Assembly (NCBI GenBank): GCA_013791935.1
Contig: VMSV01000107.1
Coordinates: 1 to 33,136 of the forward strand
Direction: 5' to 3'
Origin: Desulfobacteraceae bacterium
Lineage (GTDB): Bacteria > Desulfobacterota > Desulfobacteria > Desulfobacterales > UBA5616
DNA length: 33,136 bases
Shown here one piece after another: positions 23,841-32,293 of the stretch; the first letter of the stretch is position 1, and each line of letters starts with the position of its first letter. The notes below the pieces were generated by a model. That model saw only the letters and a program-made list of their open reading frames with translations. It did no database searches and had not been told where the DNA came from. The translations under genes were made by a program, and so were the position numbers.

Positions 23841-26375
23841 ATGATTACCAATTTTCTGACGAAAATTTTCGGAAGCCAGAACGAGCGGGATCTTAAAAAG
23901 ATTCAGCCCCTGGTTGTTTCCATCAATGAACTTGAACCCGAAATAAAAGCATTAACGGATGAAGATATTAGAGCCAGGACATTTTTATTCAAACAGCGAA
24001 TTGAAAACGGAGAACCCCTGGATGAGTTGATTCCCGAGACCTTTGCCGTGGTGCGGGAAGCTTCCCGGCGGGCTCTGAACATGCGCCATTTTGACGTTCA
24101 GCTCATTGGCGGCATTGTTCTGCACCAGGGCCGGATTGCTGAAATGAAAACCGGTGAAGGCAAAACCCTGGTGGCGACCCTGCCGGCTTATCTCAATGCC
24201 CTTTCAGGAAAAGGTGTGCATATCGTTACGGTCAACGACTATCTGGCCAAGCGTGACACCCAGTGGATGGGTCGTCTTTTTAATTTCCTGGGAATGTCCG
24301 TTGGGTCCATCGTCCATGGATTGACCGATCCCCAGCGCAAAGAGGCCTATGCATGCGACATTGCCTATGGCACCAACAACGAATTCGGATTTGACTATCT
24401 TCGGGACAATATGAAGTTTGATCCGGAGACCATTGTTCAAGGGGATCTGAATTTCGCCATCGTGGATGAAGTGGATAGCATCCTCATTGATGAGGCTCGA
24501 ACCCCTTTGATTATTTCCGGCCCTGCGGAGAAATCTACCCATCTTTATTACCAGGTGAACACCATCATCCCCAGACTTGCCAGAGAGAAGGAATATACTA
24601 TCGATGAAAAAGCCCGCAGCTCCATCCTGACGGAAGAGGGGGTGGCCCGGTGCGAACAACTCCTGGAAACGGAAAACCTCTATGATCCCAAAAATATCGA
24701 AATTCTCCATCACGTGAATCAGGCCCTGAAAGCCCATACCTTGTTCAAAAGGGATGTGGATTATATCGTGGATAACGGGGAAGTGATTATTGTCGATGAA
24801 TTTACCGGCAGACTCATGCCTGGAAGAAGATACAGTGACGGTCTTCACCAGGCTCTGGAGGCCAAGGAAAATGTAAAAATCGAGAATGAAAACCAGACCC
24901 TGGCCACCATCACTTTCCAGAACTATTTCAGAATGTACAACAAACTTTCCGGAATGACCGGCACGGCGGACACCGAAGCCACGGAATTCAAGAAAATATA
25001 CAACCTGGATGTCATGGTCGTTCCAACCAACATGCAAATGATCCGGAATGATTTTCCGGATGTCATCTATAAATCCAAACGGGAAAAGTACGAGGCGGCC
25101 CTGGATGAAATTGAAGAACTCCATAAAAAGGGGCAGCCTGTTCTGGTGGGCACCATTTCCATTGATGTGTCCGAGCAATTGAGTGAAAAGCTTAAAAAAA
25201 GAGGGGTCCCCCATTCGGTTTTAAATGCAAAAAATCACCAGAAGGAAGCGGAAATCGTTTCCATGGCAGGCCAGAAAGGATCTGTCACCATTTCCACCAA
25301 TATGGCAGGAAGGGGAACGGACATTGTTCTTGGTGAGGGGGTTACGGAGCTTGGCGGACTTCACATTCTGGGCACCGAAAGGCATGAAAGCCGAAGAATC
25401 GACAATCAGTTAAGAGGGAGGTCCGGGCGTCAGGGAGATCCGGGATCATCCTGTTTTTATCTGGCCCTTGAGGATGATCTTCTTCGAATCTTCGGAGGGG
25501 AAAGGATCACCGGCATTATGGAAAAACTGGGCATGGAAGAAGGGGAGCAGATCCAGCACAATCTCATCAGCCGTGCCATTGAGAATGCCCAATCCAAGGT
25601 GGAAGGACACAATTTTGATATCCGTAAACATTTGATTGAATACGACGATGTCATGAACCAGCAGAGGGAGGTCATTTACCGTCAGAGAAGGGACGCTCTG
25701 AGTGGAAAGGATCTGAAAGAGACCATCGAAGAGATCATGTTCGAACTTGCCGAATCCATAACCGATCAGAATGTGGACGAAAAGGGCAGGGTAGAGAATT
25801 GTGATTGGGAGAGTCTGAAACAGGCTGTGCTCAAGCAGTTTAATTTCCCTTTTAAAAAACCCGAAGAGGATCTGCGGGAATCCATGACCCCTGAGAATCT
25901 GACGGACGATATATTCAACCAGGCGAGAAATCTTTACGCTGAGAAGGAAAACAAATTCGGGATCGGTAACTTAAGGAGTCTCGAACGGTTTATCATGCTT
26001 CAAACCATTGATAATCTTTGGAAGGATCATCTCCTGAGCATGGACCATTTAAAGGAAGGCATTGGATTAAGGGGATATGCCCAACAGAATCCCCTACTGA
26101 TTTATAAGAAGGAGGGATTTAATCTTTTCGAGGATTTAATCCAAAGGATCAAAGAGGAAACCCTGAATATTCTGTTCAGGGTCCAGATCGCCGAACCCGG
26201 TGAAATGGAATCCATCCAGAGAAAACAGGAACAGAATCTAACCTATTCAGGAAGTTCAAGCTCTGAAGAAATCAAAAAAGAACCTTTGAAAAGGGATCAT
26301 GACAAGGTGGGCCGAAATGATCCCTGTCCTTGCGGTAGCGGGAAAAAACACAAAAAATGCTGCGGTAAAGACTGA
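23841..26375 (+). CDS. secA: SecA, ATPase motor of the Sec translocase
   Basis: About 844 residues, full length. It drives unfolded preproteins through SecYEG. Walker A is MKTGEGKT (102-109), Walker [13 protein letters not shown] (from 209), and motif VI-like [12 protein letters not shown] plus [13 protein letters not shown] are present. The helical scaffold and preprotein-binding domains are complete. The C-terminal zinc-binding tail reads [13 protein letters not shown] (829-841), the site that contacts SecB and the ribosome. The ATG at 23841 is preferred to the TTG at 23820 because [20 protein letters not shown] is the standard SecA N-terminus. A repeat-like inverted element begins 6 bp after the stop. 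Confidence 0.98.
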   Translation: MITNFLTKIFGSQNERDLKKIQPLVVSINELEPEIKALTDEDIRARTFLFKQRIENGEPLDELIPETFAVVREASRRALNMRHFDVQLIGGIVLHQGRIAEMKTGEGKTLVATLPAYLNALSGKGVHIVTVNDYLAKRDTQWMGRLFNFLGMSVGSIVHGLTDPQRKEAYACDIAYGTNNEFGFDYLRDNMKFDPETIVQGDLNFAIVDEVDSILIDEARTPLIISGPAEKSTHLYYQVNTIIPRLAREKEYTIDEKARSSILTEEGVARCEQLLETENLYDPKNIEILHHVNQALKAHTLFKRDVDYIVDNGEVIIVDEFTGRLMPGRRYSDGLHQALEAKENVKIENENQTLATITFQNYFRMYNKLSGMTGTADTEATEFKKIYNLDVMVVPTNMQMIRNDFPDVIYKSKREKYEAALDEIEELHKKGQPVLVGTISIDVSEQLSEKLKKRGVPHSVLNAKNHQKEAEIVSMAGQKGSVTISTNMAGRGTDIVLGEGVTELGGLHILGTERHESRRIDNQLRGRSGRQGDPGSSCFYLALEDDLLRIFGGERITGIMEKLGMEEGEQIQHNLISRAIENAQSKVEGHNFDIRKHLIEYDDVMNQQREVIYRQRRDALSGKDLKETIEEIMFELAESITDQNVDEKGRVENCDWESLKQAVLKQFNFPFKKPEEDLRESMTPENLTDDIFNQARNLYAEKENKFGIGNLRSLERFIMLQTIDNLWKDHLLSMDHLKEGIGLRGYAQQNPLLIYKKEGFNLFEDLIQRIKEETLNILFRVQIAEPGEMESIQRKQEQNLTYSGSSSSEEIKKEPLKRDHDKVGRNDPCPCGSGKKHKKCCGKD

Positions 26376-26380
26376 TGGGG

Positions 26381-26447
26381 TCGTAAAAAACTCGAAGTCC
26401 GGACTTCGCCGGAACGACGCAAAATAGGTATTTTCGACTTTTTACGA
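26381..26447. repeat. inverted-repeat intergenic element after secA
   Basis: The ends are imperfect inverted repeats: TCGTAAAAAACTCGAA (26381-26396) versus TTCGACTTTTTACGA (26433-26447), with one mismatch and one base of length difference. Inside lies a perfect 16-bp palindrome, CGAAGTCCGGACTTCG (26393-26408). It looks like a small dispersed intergenic repeat and may double as the secA terminator. Only one copy is in this window. Confidence 0.6.
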
Positions 26448-26582
26448 GTTTATCAAAGACTCAAAACAGCGGCTTGCAAAATAACCGGGGGTGGTTTCTT
26501 TACAAAACCATTGCCTGTGGTTATTTTGTTGACCGGATATAAAGTCAGGACCGTTCGGCTTTATTAACAAGAAGAGGGAACC

Positions 26583-26894
26583 ATGGCCCAGACCCAACGA
26601 GATCTTGAGGAAGATGTGGCGTCCGAAGAGAAAACCGAAGAGCCGCCCATGTTTCGGGTTTATCTTCTTAATGATGATTATACCACCATGGATTTCGTGA
26701 TCTTTGTTCTTCGTCACATATTTAATAAAAACGATGAAGAGGCTGTAAATATCATGCTCCATGTTCACCGGAACGGCATTGGCCTGTGCGGGGTTTACAG
26801 TTCCGAAATTGCAGAAACCAAAGTAAAGGAAGTGACCGGCCTTGCAAGAGAAAATGGATTTCCCCTGCAATGCAAAATTGAAAAGGAAGAGTGA
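26583..26894 (+). CDS. clpS: ClpS, adaptor for ClpA
   Basis: A 103-residue adaptor that delivers substrates with N-degrons (N-terminal Leu, Phe, Tyr or Trp) to ClpAP. The core is complete: FRVYLLNDDYTTMDFVIFVL, including the NDD-T-M segment that forms the N-degron pocket. HRNGIGLCGVYSSEIAETKV, the ClpA-binding face, follows. The flexible N-terminal ~25 residues are acidic, as is usual. A GAGGGAA RBS precedes the ATG at 26583. The stop codon lies 2 bp before the clpA ATG, so the two are translationally coupled. Confidence 0.97.
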   Translation: MAQTQRDLEEDVASEEKTEEPPMFRVYLLNDDYTTMDFVIFVLRHIFNKNDEEAVNIMLHVHRNGIGLCGVYSSEIAETKVKEVTGLARENGFPLQCKIEKEE

Positions 26895-26896
26895 CC

Positions 26897-29164
26897 ATGA
26901 TCAGTAAAGAACTGAGCGCAACCCTTGGATATGCGGTGAAAGAGGCCAAAAAGCGCCGTCATGAATATGTTTGCATAGAACACATTCTTTTTGCCATATT
27001 GAAAGATCCGTCCGGTGTTGACATCATTGAAAACTGTGGCGGCAGCTCGGCCAATCTCAATAAATCCCTTGAGGAATTCATGAAAGAGCGCATTGAAAGC
27101 ATTCCCGAGGACAATGAATATGTACTTCAACAAACCGTGGCGTTTCAGCGGGTGATTCAGAGGGCAGTGAACCATGTCCGATCTTCGGAAAAACCCGAAG
27201 TGACCATCGGGGATATTCTTGCATCCATTTTCGAGGAAAAAGACTCCCATGCCGCCTATTTTCTGAGAACGGAAGGTTTGGCCCGTTTGGACATTCTGAA
27301 TTACATCTCCCACCATATCTCAAGAATGGCTCCAAAAGCCGACCAGGGCGGGGCTGCCAAAATAGGGACGGAAACCAAAAAGAACAAGTCCGATCCCCTG
27401 GAAATGTACACCGTGGATCTTGTGGACATGGCCTCCCGGGGTCTTCTGGATCCTTTGATCGGAAGGCGCCATGAAATGGAGAGAATCATGCAGGTTCTCT
27501 GCCGCAGAAGAAAAAACAATCCCGTATTCGTGGGGGACCCGGGGGTTGGAAAAACCGCCTTGGCTGAGGGCTTGGCCCAGAGGATTCAGTCAGGGGATGT
27601 GCCTGATATTCTGAAAAACATCAAAATATTTTCTTTGGACCTCGGAGGTCTTCTGGCTGGAACCAAGTTCAGGGGGGATTTTGAACAGCGGCTGAAAGAT
27701 GTGATCACGGCCTTGAAAAGCAGAAAAAATTCCATCCTTTTCATTGATGAAATCCACACCATCGTGGGGGCCGGGGCCACCAGCAGCGGGTCCATGGATG
27801 CTTCCAACATTCTCAAGCCGGTGCTCACCAGCGGAGAGTTACGATGCATCGGATCCACCACCTACGAGGAATTTAAAAACCATTTTGAAAAAGACAGGGC
27901 TTTTTCAAGACGCTTTGAAAAAATTGAAGTCCATGAGCCGCCTTTAAAGGAAAGCATCGATATTTTAAAAGGACTGAGATCCAGATATGAAGAGCATCAC
28001 GGGATTGAATACACAGATCAAGCCTTGAAAGCCGCCGTGGAATTGTCTGTAAAATTCATCAATGACCGTTACCTGCCGGACAAAGCCATTGATGTGATTG
28101 ATGAAGCCGGGGCCTTTGTGGTGCTTTCCGGAGAAAAGAAAAGAAAAAAAATACACACCTCTGACATTGAAAAGATTGTGGCGAAAATGGCCAGAATTCC
28201 CGAGGTGAGTGTGTCCACGTCAGACCGGGCAAAACTGGAGACTCTTGCAAAAAGGCTGAAACAGGTTGTGTTCGGACAGGACCCGGCCATATCCGCTCTG
28301 GCAACCGCCATCAAGCGTTCCAGGGCAGGGTTGACGGCTCCCGGAAAGCCCATTGGGTCATTTCTCTTTACCGGTCCCACAGGGGTGGGAAAAACCGAAG
28401 TGGCCAAACAGGTGGCGGAGATTCTCGGGGTTCAGTTCATCCGTTACGACATGAGTGAATACATGGAAAAGCACGCCGTGGCCAGGCTCATCGGTGCACC
28501 TCCCGGGTACATCGGGTTTGAACAAGGCGGGCTTCTCACCGACGATATTCGAAAACACCCTTACTGTGTGCTGCTTCTGGACGAGATTGAAAAGGCTCAT
28601 CCCGACCTGTTTAACATCCTGCTTCAGGTTTTGGATCATGCCACGTTAACCGACAACAACGGTAAAAAGGCGGATTTTCGAAATGTGATCATCATGATGA
28701 CCTCCAATGCCGGAGCCAGGGAGATGAGCAACAAGGCCATCGGTTTCGGAGACGTACTGAACCAAGTGGAGAGCCGGGGCAAAAAGGCCATTGAAAACAC
28801 ATTCAATCCGGAATTCCGGAATCGTCTGGACGGCATTATCTATTTCAATGCCCTTACCCTTGGCATCATGAAAAAAATTGTGGATAAGTTTATGGTCGAA
28901 TTGAACGGCCAATTGGCGAAAAATAAGTTAACCCTGGTGCTTTCGGAAAATGCACGAACCTGGTTGGCCAAAAAAGGGCATGACCCTGCTTATGGAGCAA
29001 GGCCCCTTTCCAGGGTGATTCAAACCGACATTAAAGATGTTCTTTCGGATAAAATTCTTTTCGGAAAACTTGAAAAAGGCGGCCATGTGGCGGTATCGGT
29101 GAAAGACGACAAATTGTCGTTCCAGTTTAAGACCAAAGCTGCTGGCTCAAAAGGTAAAAAATAG
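26897..29164 (+). CDS. clpA: ClpA, AAA+ unfoldase of the ClpAP protease
   Basis: A 755-residue double-ring AAA+ unfoldase. The N domain (about 1-145) docks ClpS. AAA1 has GDPGVGKTALAEGLAQ and FIDEIHTIVGAG. AAA2 has GPTGVGKTEVAKQVAE and LLLDEIEKAHPDLFNILLQVLD. The short linker between rings lacks the ClpB coiled-coil middle domain, which separates it from ClpB. A ClpP-docking tripeptide IGF sits at 615-617, so a ClpP partner should exist elsewhere; none is in this window. The ATG at 26897 is chosen over the GTG at 26891 because AAGGAAGA lies 6 nt upstream. It is the middle gene of clpS-clpA-aat. Confidence 0.97.
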   Translation: MISKELSATLGYAVKEAKKRRHEYVCIEHILFAILKDPSGVDIIENCGGSSANLNKSLEEFMKERIESIPEDNEYVLQQTVAFQRVIQRAVNHVRSSEKPEVTIGDILASIFEEKDSHAAYFLRTEGLARLDILNYISHHISRMAPKADQGGAAKIGTETKKNKSDPLEMYTVDLVDMASRGLLDPLIGRRHEMERIMQVLCRRRKNNPVFVGDPGVGKTALAEGLAQRIQSGDVPDILKNIKIFSLDLGGLLAGTKFRGDFEQRLKDVITALKSRKNSILFIDEIHTIVGAGATSSGSMDASNILKPVLTSGELRCIGSTTYEEFKNHFEKDRAFSRRFEKIEVHEPPLKESIDILKGLRSRYEEHHGIEYTDQALKAAVELSVKFINDRYLPDKAIDVIDEAGAFVVLSGEKKRKKIHTSDIEKIVAKMARIPEVSVSTSDRAKLETLAKRLKQVVFGQDPAISALATAIKRSRAGLTAPGKPIGSFLFTGPTGVGKTEVAKQVAEILGVQFIRYDMSEYMEKHAVARLIGAPPGYIGFEQGGLLTDDIRKHPYCVLLLDEIEKAHPDLFNILLQVLDHATLTDNNGKKADFRNVIIMMTSNAGAREMSNKAIGFGDVLNQVESRGKKAIENTFNPEFRNRLDGIIYFNALTLGIMKKIVDKFMVELNGQLAKNKLTLVLSENARTWLAKKGHDPAYGARPLSRVIQTDIKDVLSDKILFGKLEKGGHVAVSVKDDKLSFQFKTKAAGSKGKK

Positions 29165-29170
29165 CCGGGA

Positions 29171-29857
29171 ATGCCTGTTTTTTATCTTTCCGACCAGATT
29201 GTGTTTCCTCCGCCGCATTTTGCCGAAAAAAGCGGGCTTCTTGCGGTGGGGGGAGATTTAAGCCAAAAACGCCTCCTGGCAGCTTACCGGAAAGGAATTT
29301 TTCCCTGGTATTCAAAGGGGGATCCCATCCTCTGGTGGTCTCCGAACCCACGACTGGTTTTATATCCCGAAACCCTTAAAATTTCAAAAAGCCTGAAAAA
29401 AGTCATTCATAAAAAACAGTTCCACATCACCTTTGATCAAGCCTTTCATCAGGTGATTCAAAACTGTGCCGAGGTTCGAACGGAAAACAGGCGGGAAACC
29501 TGGCTGGTTCCGGAGATGATCAGCGCCTATTTGTCCCTTCACAAATCCGGTTATGCCCATTCCGTGGAAGCCTGGCAGGATGGCGAACTTGCGGGAGGGC
29601 TTTATGGTTTGGCCCTGGGAAAATGCTTTTTCGGGGAATCCATGTTCAGCAAGCAATCCAACGCCTCCAAAGTCGCCTTTTTCCATCTGGTGAACCATTT
29701 AAAGGCTTTGGATTTCCAGATCATCGACTGCCAGGTCACTACCCGGCATCTTTTAAGTTTTGGCGCAATAGAAATCCAACGGGCGGAATTTCTCAAGGAG
29801 TTGGGGAAATTTTTAAAAGCCCCAACCATAAAGGGACCGTGGAAAATGGCGGATTAA
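29171..29857 (+). CDS. aat: leucyl/phenylalanyl-tRNA--protein transferase
   Basis: A 228-residue cytosolic enzyme. It transfers Leu or Phe from charged tRNA to the N-terminal Lys or Arg of proteins, creating the N-degron read by ClpS. Family motifs are complete: GLLAVGGDLSQKRLLAAYRKGIFPWY, PILWWSPNPRLVL, ETWLVPEMISAYLSLHKSGYAHSVEAW, GLYGLALGKCFFGESMFS and DCQVTTRHLLSFGA. The length equals that of characterised members. It starts 6 bp after the clpA stop with only a weak SD, suggesting coupling. It is convergent with the pseudo-receiver gene 41 bp away. Confidence 0.96.
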   Translation: MPVFYLSDQIVFPPPHFAEKSGLLAVGGDLSQKRLLAAYRKGIFPWYSKGDPILWWSPNPRLVLYPETLKISKSLKKVIHKKQFHITFDQAFHQVIQNCAEVRTENRRETWLVPEMISAYLSLHKSGYAHSVEAWQDGELAGGLYGLALGKCFFGESMFSKQSNASKVAFFHLVNHLKALDFQIIDCQVTTRHLLSFGAIEIQRAEFLKELGKFLKAPTIKGPWKMAD

Positions 29858-29898
29858 ATGATCTTTCTTCATCCTGCTCCCTTTGCCTGTTGTTTTTG

Positions 29899-30369
29899 TC
29901 AATAACAGGTTTTGCGCAAGGGTTGCCTCATGTTTTCAGATCCGTCACCGGGATGTTTTGTCTTCAAACTTTTTGCCTTGTCCCCGGTTCCGATATAATG
30001 CATCCCCTTGGACACCACCAATTCCATGATTTCAACCAGCTGACTCAGTTTGACGGGTTTTCGCAGGCAGGCCAGGGCGCCGGAGGCAAAGGCTTGCTGT
30101 TGCGCCATGGGGTTGAAATCGCCGGTTAGAACCATCACCGGCGGTCCGGAAAGGCGGCACACCCTTCGGGTGAAGGCCAAGCCATCCATGCCCGGCCGGT
30201 GAATATTGGTGAGAATTACGTCAAAGGGTTTCCGGTGCAGCTCCTTAAAAGCTGTTTCAGAGTCCTGAGCCTTGCAGGTCCTTGAATTGTGGCAATGGGC
30301 GAAAAATGTTGCCAATAGATCCAATATCTGAGGGTCATCATCAACGATAAGAATGCGCTTGGGTGTCAT
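29899..30369 (-). CDS. receiver-only protein with Asn at the phosphorylation site (pseudo-receiver)
   Basis: A 156-residue CheY-like protein. The ATG at 30369 is chosen because a perfect AAGGAGG lies just upstream; the longer reading from 30438 would run through the likely promoter. The acidic pocket (LIVDDDP, Asp10/Asp11), the switch Thr (VLTGD) and Lys (LRKPV) are intact. The phospho-acceptor position, however, is Asn55 (VILTNIHRPGMDG, codon AAT on the minus strand). It is therefore not expected to take phosphate by the normal route. A basic ~35-residue tail follows the domain, and there is no DNA-binding or enzymatic output domain. A TATAAT box and a 25-bp dyad sit upstream. Confidence 0.85.
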   Translation of the reverse strand: MTPKRILIVDDDPQILDLLATFFAHCHNSRTCKAQDSETAFKELHRKPFDVILTNIHRPGMDGLAFTRRVCRLSGPPVMVLTGDFNPMAQQQAFASGALACLRKPVKLSQLVEIMELVVSKGMHYIGTGDKAKSLKTKHPGDGSENMRQPLRKTCY

Positions 30370-30414
30370 AAAAGCCTCCTTGAATGGGTTGATATCCGTT
30401 TTGTTTGAGGCTTC

Positions 30415-30452
30415 ATTATACACACGTACCTGGGACATCTGATGTCCTAGGT
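30415..30452 (-). promoter_or_regulatory. TATAAT box with adjacent 25-bp dyad upstream of the pseudo-receiver gene
   Basis: On the minus strand a perfect TATAAT (30415-30420) lies about 45 nt before the ATG. No good -35 is present at 16-18 bp. Instead an inverted repeat, ACCTGGGACATC-T-GATGTCCTAGGT (30428-30452, one non-complementary pair), covers the -35 region. This geometry fits an operator for an activator or repressor. Confidence 0.5.
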
Positions 30453-30458
30453 GCGAAA

Positions 30459-31427
30459 TTATTTTTTATACAACCCGATCATTTTTTCAATTTCCTCTTC
30501 CACATCCCAACGAAGGGCAGGGGGATCAAGCACTTCAACGTCCGCCCCGAATTGAAGAATTTTCATCTTGATTTCTCGGAAATCCGATACGGGAAGAGAC
30601 AATTCAAGTCCCCCGTCCGGTGTGGGGCTCATTTTCTGGTCAGGATGCCAGATCTGTTCTTTGATCCATCCGGCCCGAAAAGAAGAGAATCGCAAGGTAA
30701 CAGTTAGGGAGGTTTGATTCTGGAAGATACCGAAAGCGCTGTCGATCAGGTGTTTCCAAAGGGTTGGAGGCCTTGGACCAAAGGACTCTTCCTTGATTAG
30801 AACATTGTTCATTCGAGAGAGGTAAAATTTCCGCCAGTCTTTCCTCGATGCGCACCATGCAAGCAAAACCCAGCTTCCCATATAATGCTGAAGATGATGG
30901 GGCTCCACTTTTCTTGGAATGCCTGCCTTTGCACCGGGCGGAGTGTAATCAAAGGCCAGACAGAGACGCTTCAACAGAGCGTTCATGCACAGTTTGAAGG
31001 TTTCCGGCGGAGCGGGAGAATAACCTGTCCAAGAGGAGGAGAACATCTCATCCAGAGTATCTTCGGAAAGATCCGGAACTGTGGATTCACTCATGAGCTT
31101 TTTCCCCAGCCTCTGAATGGACCGACTGATAAGCCCACCAGCGCTTTGAGAAAGAAGGTTTCTTGCAATAATCAAAGCGAGCATCTCTTCCTGGTCTGCC
31201 TGAAGCGGAGGAAGGGAAAAAGTTAAATCTGAATAATAATATCCCCTCTTTAACGAATCGTATTCCAAGGGTGCGCCCATGCGATCTCGAATGAAATTAA
31301 TGTTGCGCTGGGCTGTTTTTAATACAATCTCAAAATTTGTGGACAGGCTGGAAGCATTGGGATATTTCCGGTTTCTTACCTGACGGTCAAACCATACGAT
31401 TCGCTCGTAGATGGGATAATTTGCCAA
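30459..31427 (-). CDS. WYL-domain transcriptional regulator
   Basis: A 322-residue predicted regulator. The N-terminal ~70 residues resemble the winged helix of WYL/DeoR-like proteins (NFEIVLKTAQRNINFIRDR...LEYDSLKRGYYY). The middle part is helical. The region from ~150 looks like a WYL fold (LCLAFDYTPPGAKAGIPRKVEPHHLQHYMGSWVLLAWC, RKFYLSRMNN), followed by a WCX-like C-terminus (LTVTLRFSSFRAGWIKEQIWHPDQ, FGADVEVLDPPALRWDVEEEIEKM). Such proteins bind DNA and sense a ligand, often a nucleotide or nucleic acid. The start is a TTG at 31427, 10 bp after the larB stop; no upstream ATG is available in frame. Co-transcription and coupling with larB are likely. A candidate operator lies just past its stop. 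Confidence 0.82.
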   Translation of the reverse strand: MANYPIYERIVWFDRQVRNRKYPNASSLSTNFEIVLKTAQRNINFIRDRMGAPLEYDSLKRGYYYSDLTFSLPPLQADQEEMLALIIARNLLSQSAGGLISRSIQRLGKKLMSESTVPDLSEDTLDEMFSSSWTGYSPAPPETFKLCMNALLKRLCLAFDYTPPGAKAGIPRKVEPHHLQHYMGSWVLLAWCASRKDWRKFYLSRMNNVLIKEESFGPRPPTLWKHLIDSAFGIFQNQTSLTVTLRFSSFRAGWIKEQIWHPDQKMSPTPDGGLELSLPVSDFREIKMKILQFGADVEVLDPPALRWDVEEEIEKMIGLYKK

Positions 31428-31437
31428 TGCTCTTGCT

Positions 31438-32196
31438 TTATTTTTGATGGATGTGATTGATGGCCGAGGCCACGTAACCGGCTCCGAATCCGTTATCGAT
31501 ATTCACCACGGACACATTGGAGCTACAGCTGTTGAGCATGGAAAACAGGGCCGTTAATCCCCCCAGGCTGACCCCGTAACCCACGCTGGTGGGAACCGCA
31601 ATCACCGGTGATTTCACAAGCCCGGCCACAACACTGGGAAGGGCACCTTCCATGCCCGCAACCACAATTAAAACCGAAGCGGCTTCCAGAAGGGATTTGT
31701 GTTGAAACAACCGGTGGATTCCGGCCACCCCAACGTCAAACAAGGTCTCCACAGAATTTCCCATGGCGTTTGCCGTGAGAAAAGCCTCTTTGGCCACGGG
31801 AATGTCCGAGGTGCCTGCGGAGATGATCAGAATTTTCCCGGAACCTGTTTTGGGCAAGGGCTTGTTTTCAAGGATGAGCATTCTGGCGTCTTCATGAAAG
31901 GAAGCTTTGGGAAAACGGGCCAGGACATTTTCCGCTTTTTCCCGTTCGATTCTGGTGACCAGAATAATGTCTTCCTGAATTTCCATCCTTTCCATGATGC
32001 CGCAGATCTGGTCATGGGTTTTGCCTTCCCCGAAGATGACTTCGGGAAATCCCTTGCGAAGGGATCGATGATGGTCTATATGGGCGTAGTCAATATCTTC
32101 AACAGCCAAGTGGAGCAGGCTCTTCCGGGCATCTTCCGGAATGATGTGGCCTGAAGCAACATCGTTCAACAGCTTAAGCAATGTGTTCTGATTCAT
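31438..32196 (-). CDS. larB: LarB, nickel-pincer cofactor biosynthesis carboxylase/hydrolase
   Basis: About 252 residues from the ATG at 32196. An ATG at 32208 would add META but leave a leader of only ~15 nt from the predicted start site. LarB carboxylates the pyridinium ring of nicotinic acid adenine dinucleotide and releases AMP, the first step toward the nickel-pincer cofactor of lactate racemase-type enzymes. The C-terminal half is a PurE-like fold with IISAGTSDIPVAKEA, DVGVAGIHRL, VVAGMEGALPSVVAGL and PTSVGYGVSLGG, all typical of LarB. The N-terminal ~110 residues carry the family's KTHDQICGI region. No larA, larC or larE is in this window. Confidence 0.93.
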   Translation of the reverse strand: MNQNTLLKLLNDVASGHIIPEDARKSLLHLAVEDIDYAHIDHHRSLRKGFPEVIFGEGKTHDQICGIMERMEIQEDIILVTRIEREKAENVLARFPKASFHEDARMLILENKPLPKTGSGKILIISAGTSDIPVAKEAFLTANAMGNSVETLFDVGVAGIHRLFQHKSLLEAASVLIVVAGMEGALPSVVAGLVKSPVIAVPTSVGYGVSLGGLTALFSMLNSCSSNVSVVNIDNGFGAGYVASAINHIHQK

Positions 32197-32229
32197 GGCG
32201 GTTTCCATTCTATGTCTGGGATGATAATC

Positions 32230-32258
32230 AGCATAAAAGAAAAACCAGCCAGGGTCAA
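32230..32258 (-). promoter_or_regulatory. sigma-70-like promoter of larB
   Basis: On the minus strand TTGACC (5 of 6) and TATGCT (4 of 6) are separated by exactly 17 bp. Initiation near 32223 favours the inner larB start. Confidence 0.5.
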
Positions 32259-32293
32259 TTGAAAATCCCGCAAGAAGGAAGGAAGAAGAGCGT

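Noticed and set aside
29887-29910. CCTGTT...AACAGG inverted repeat between aat and the pseudo-receiver
   Set aside because: The stem is short, the loop is long and it overlaps the 3' end of a coding region. There is insufficient support for a terminator.
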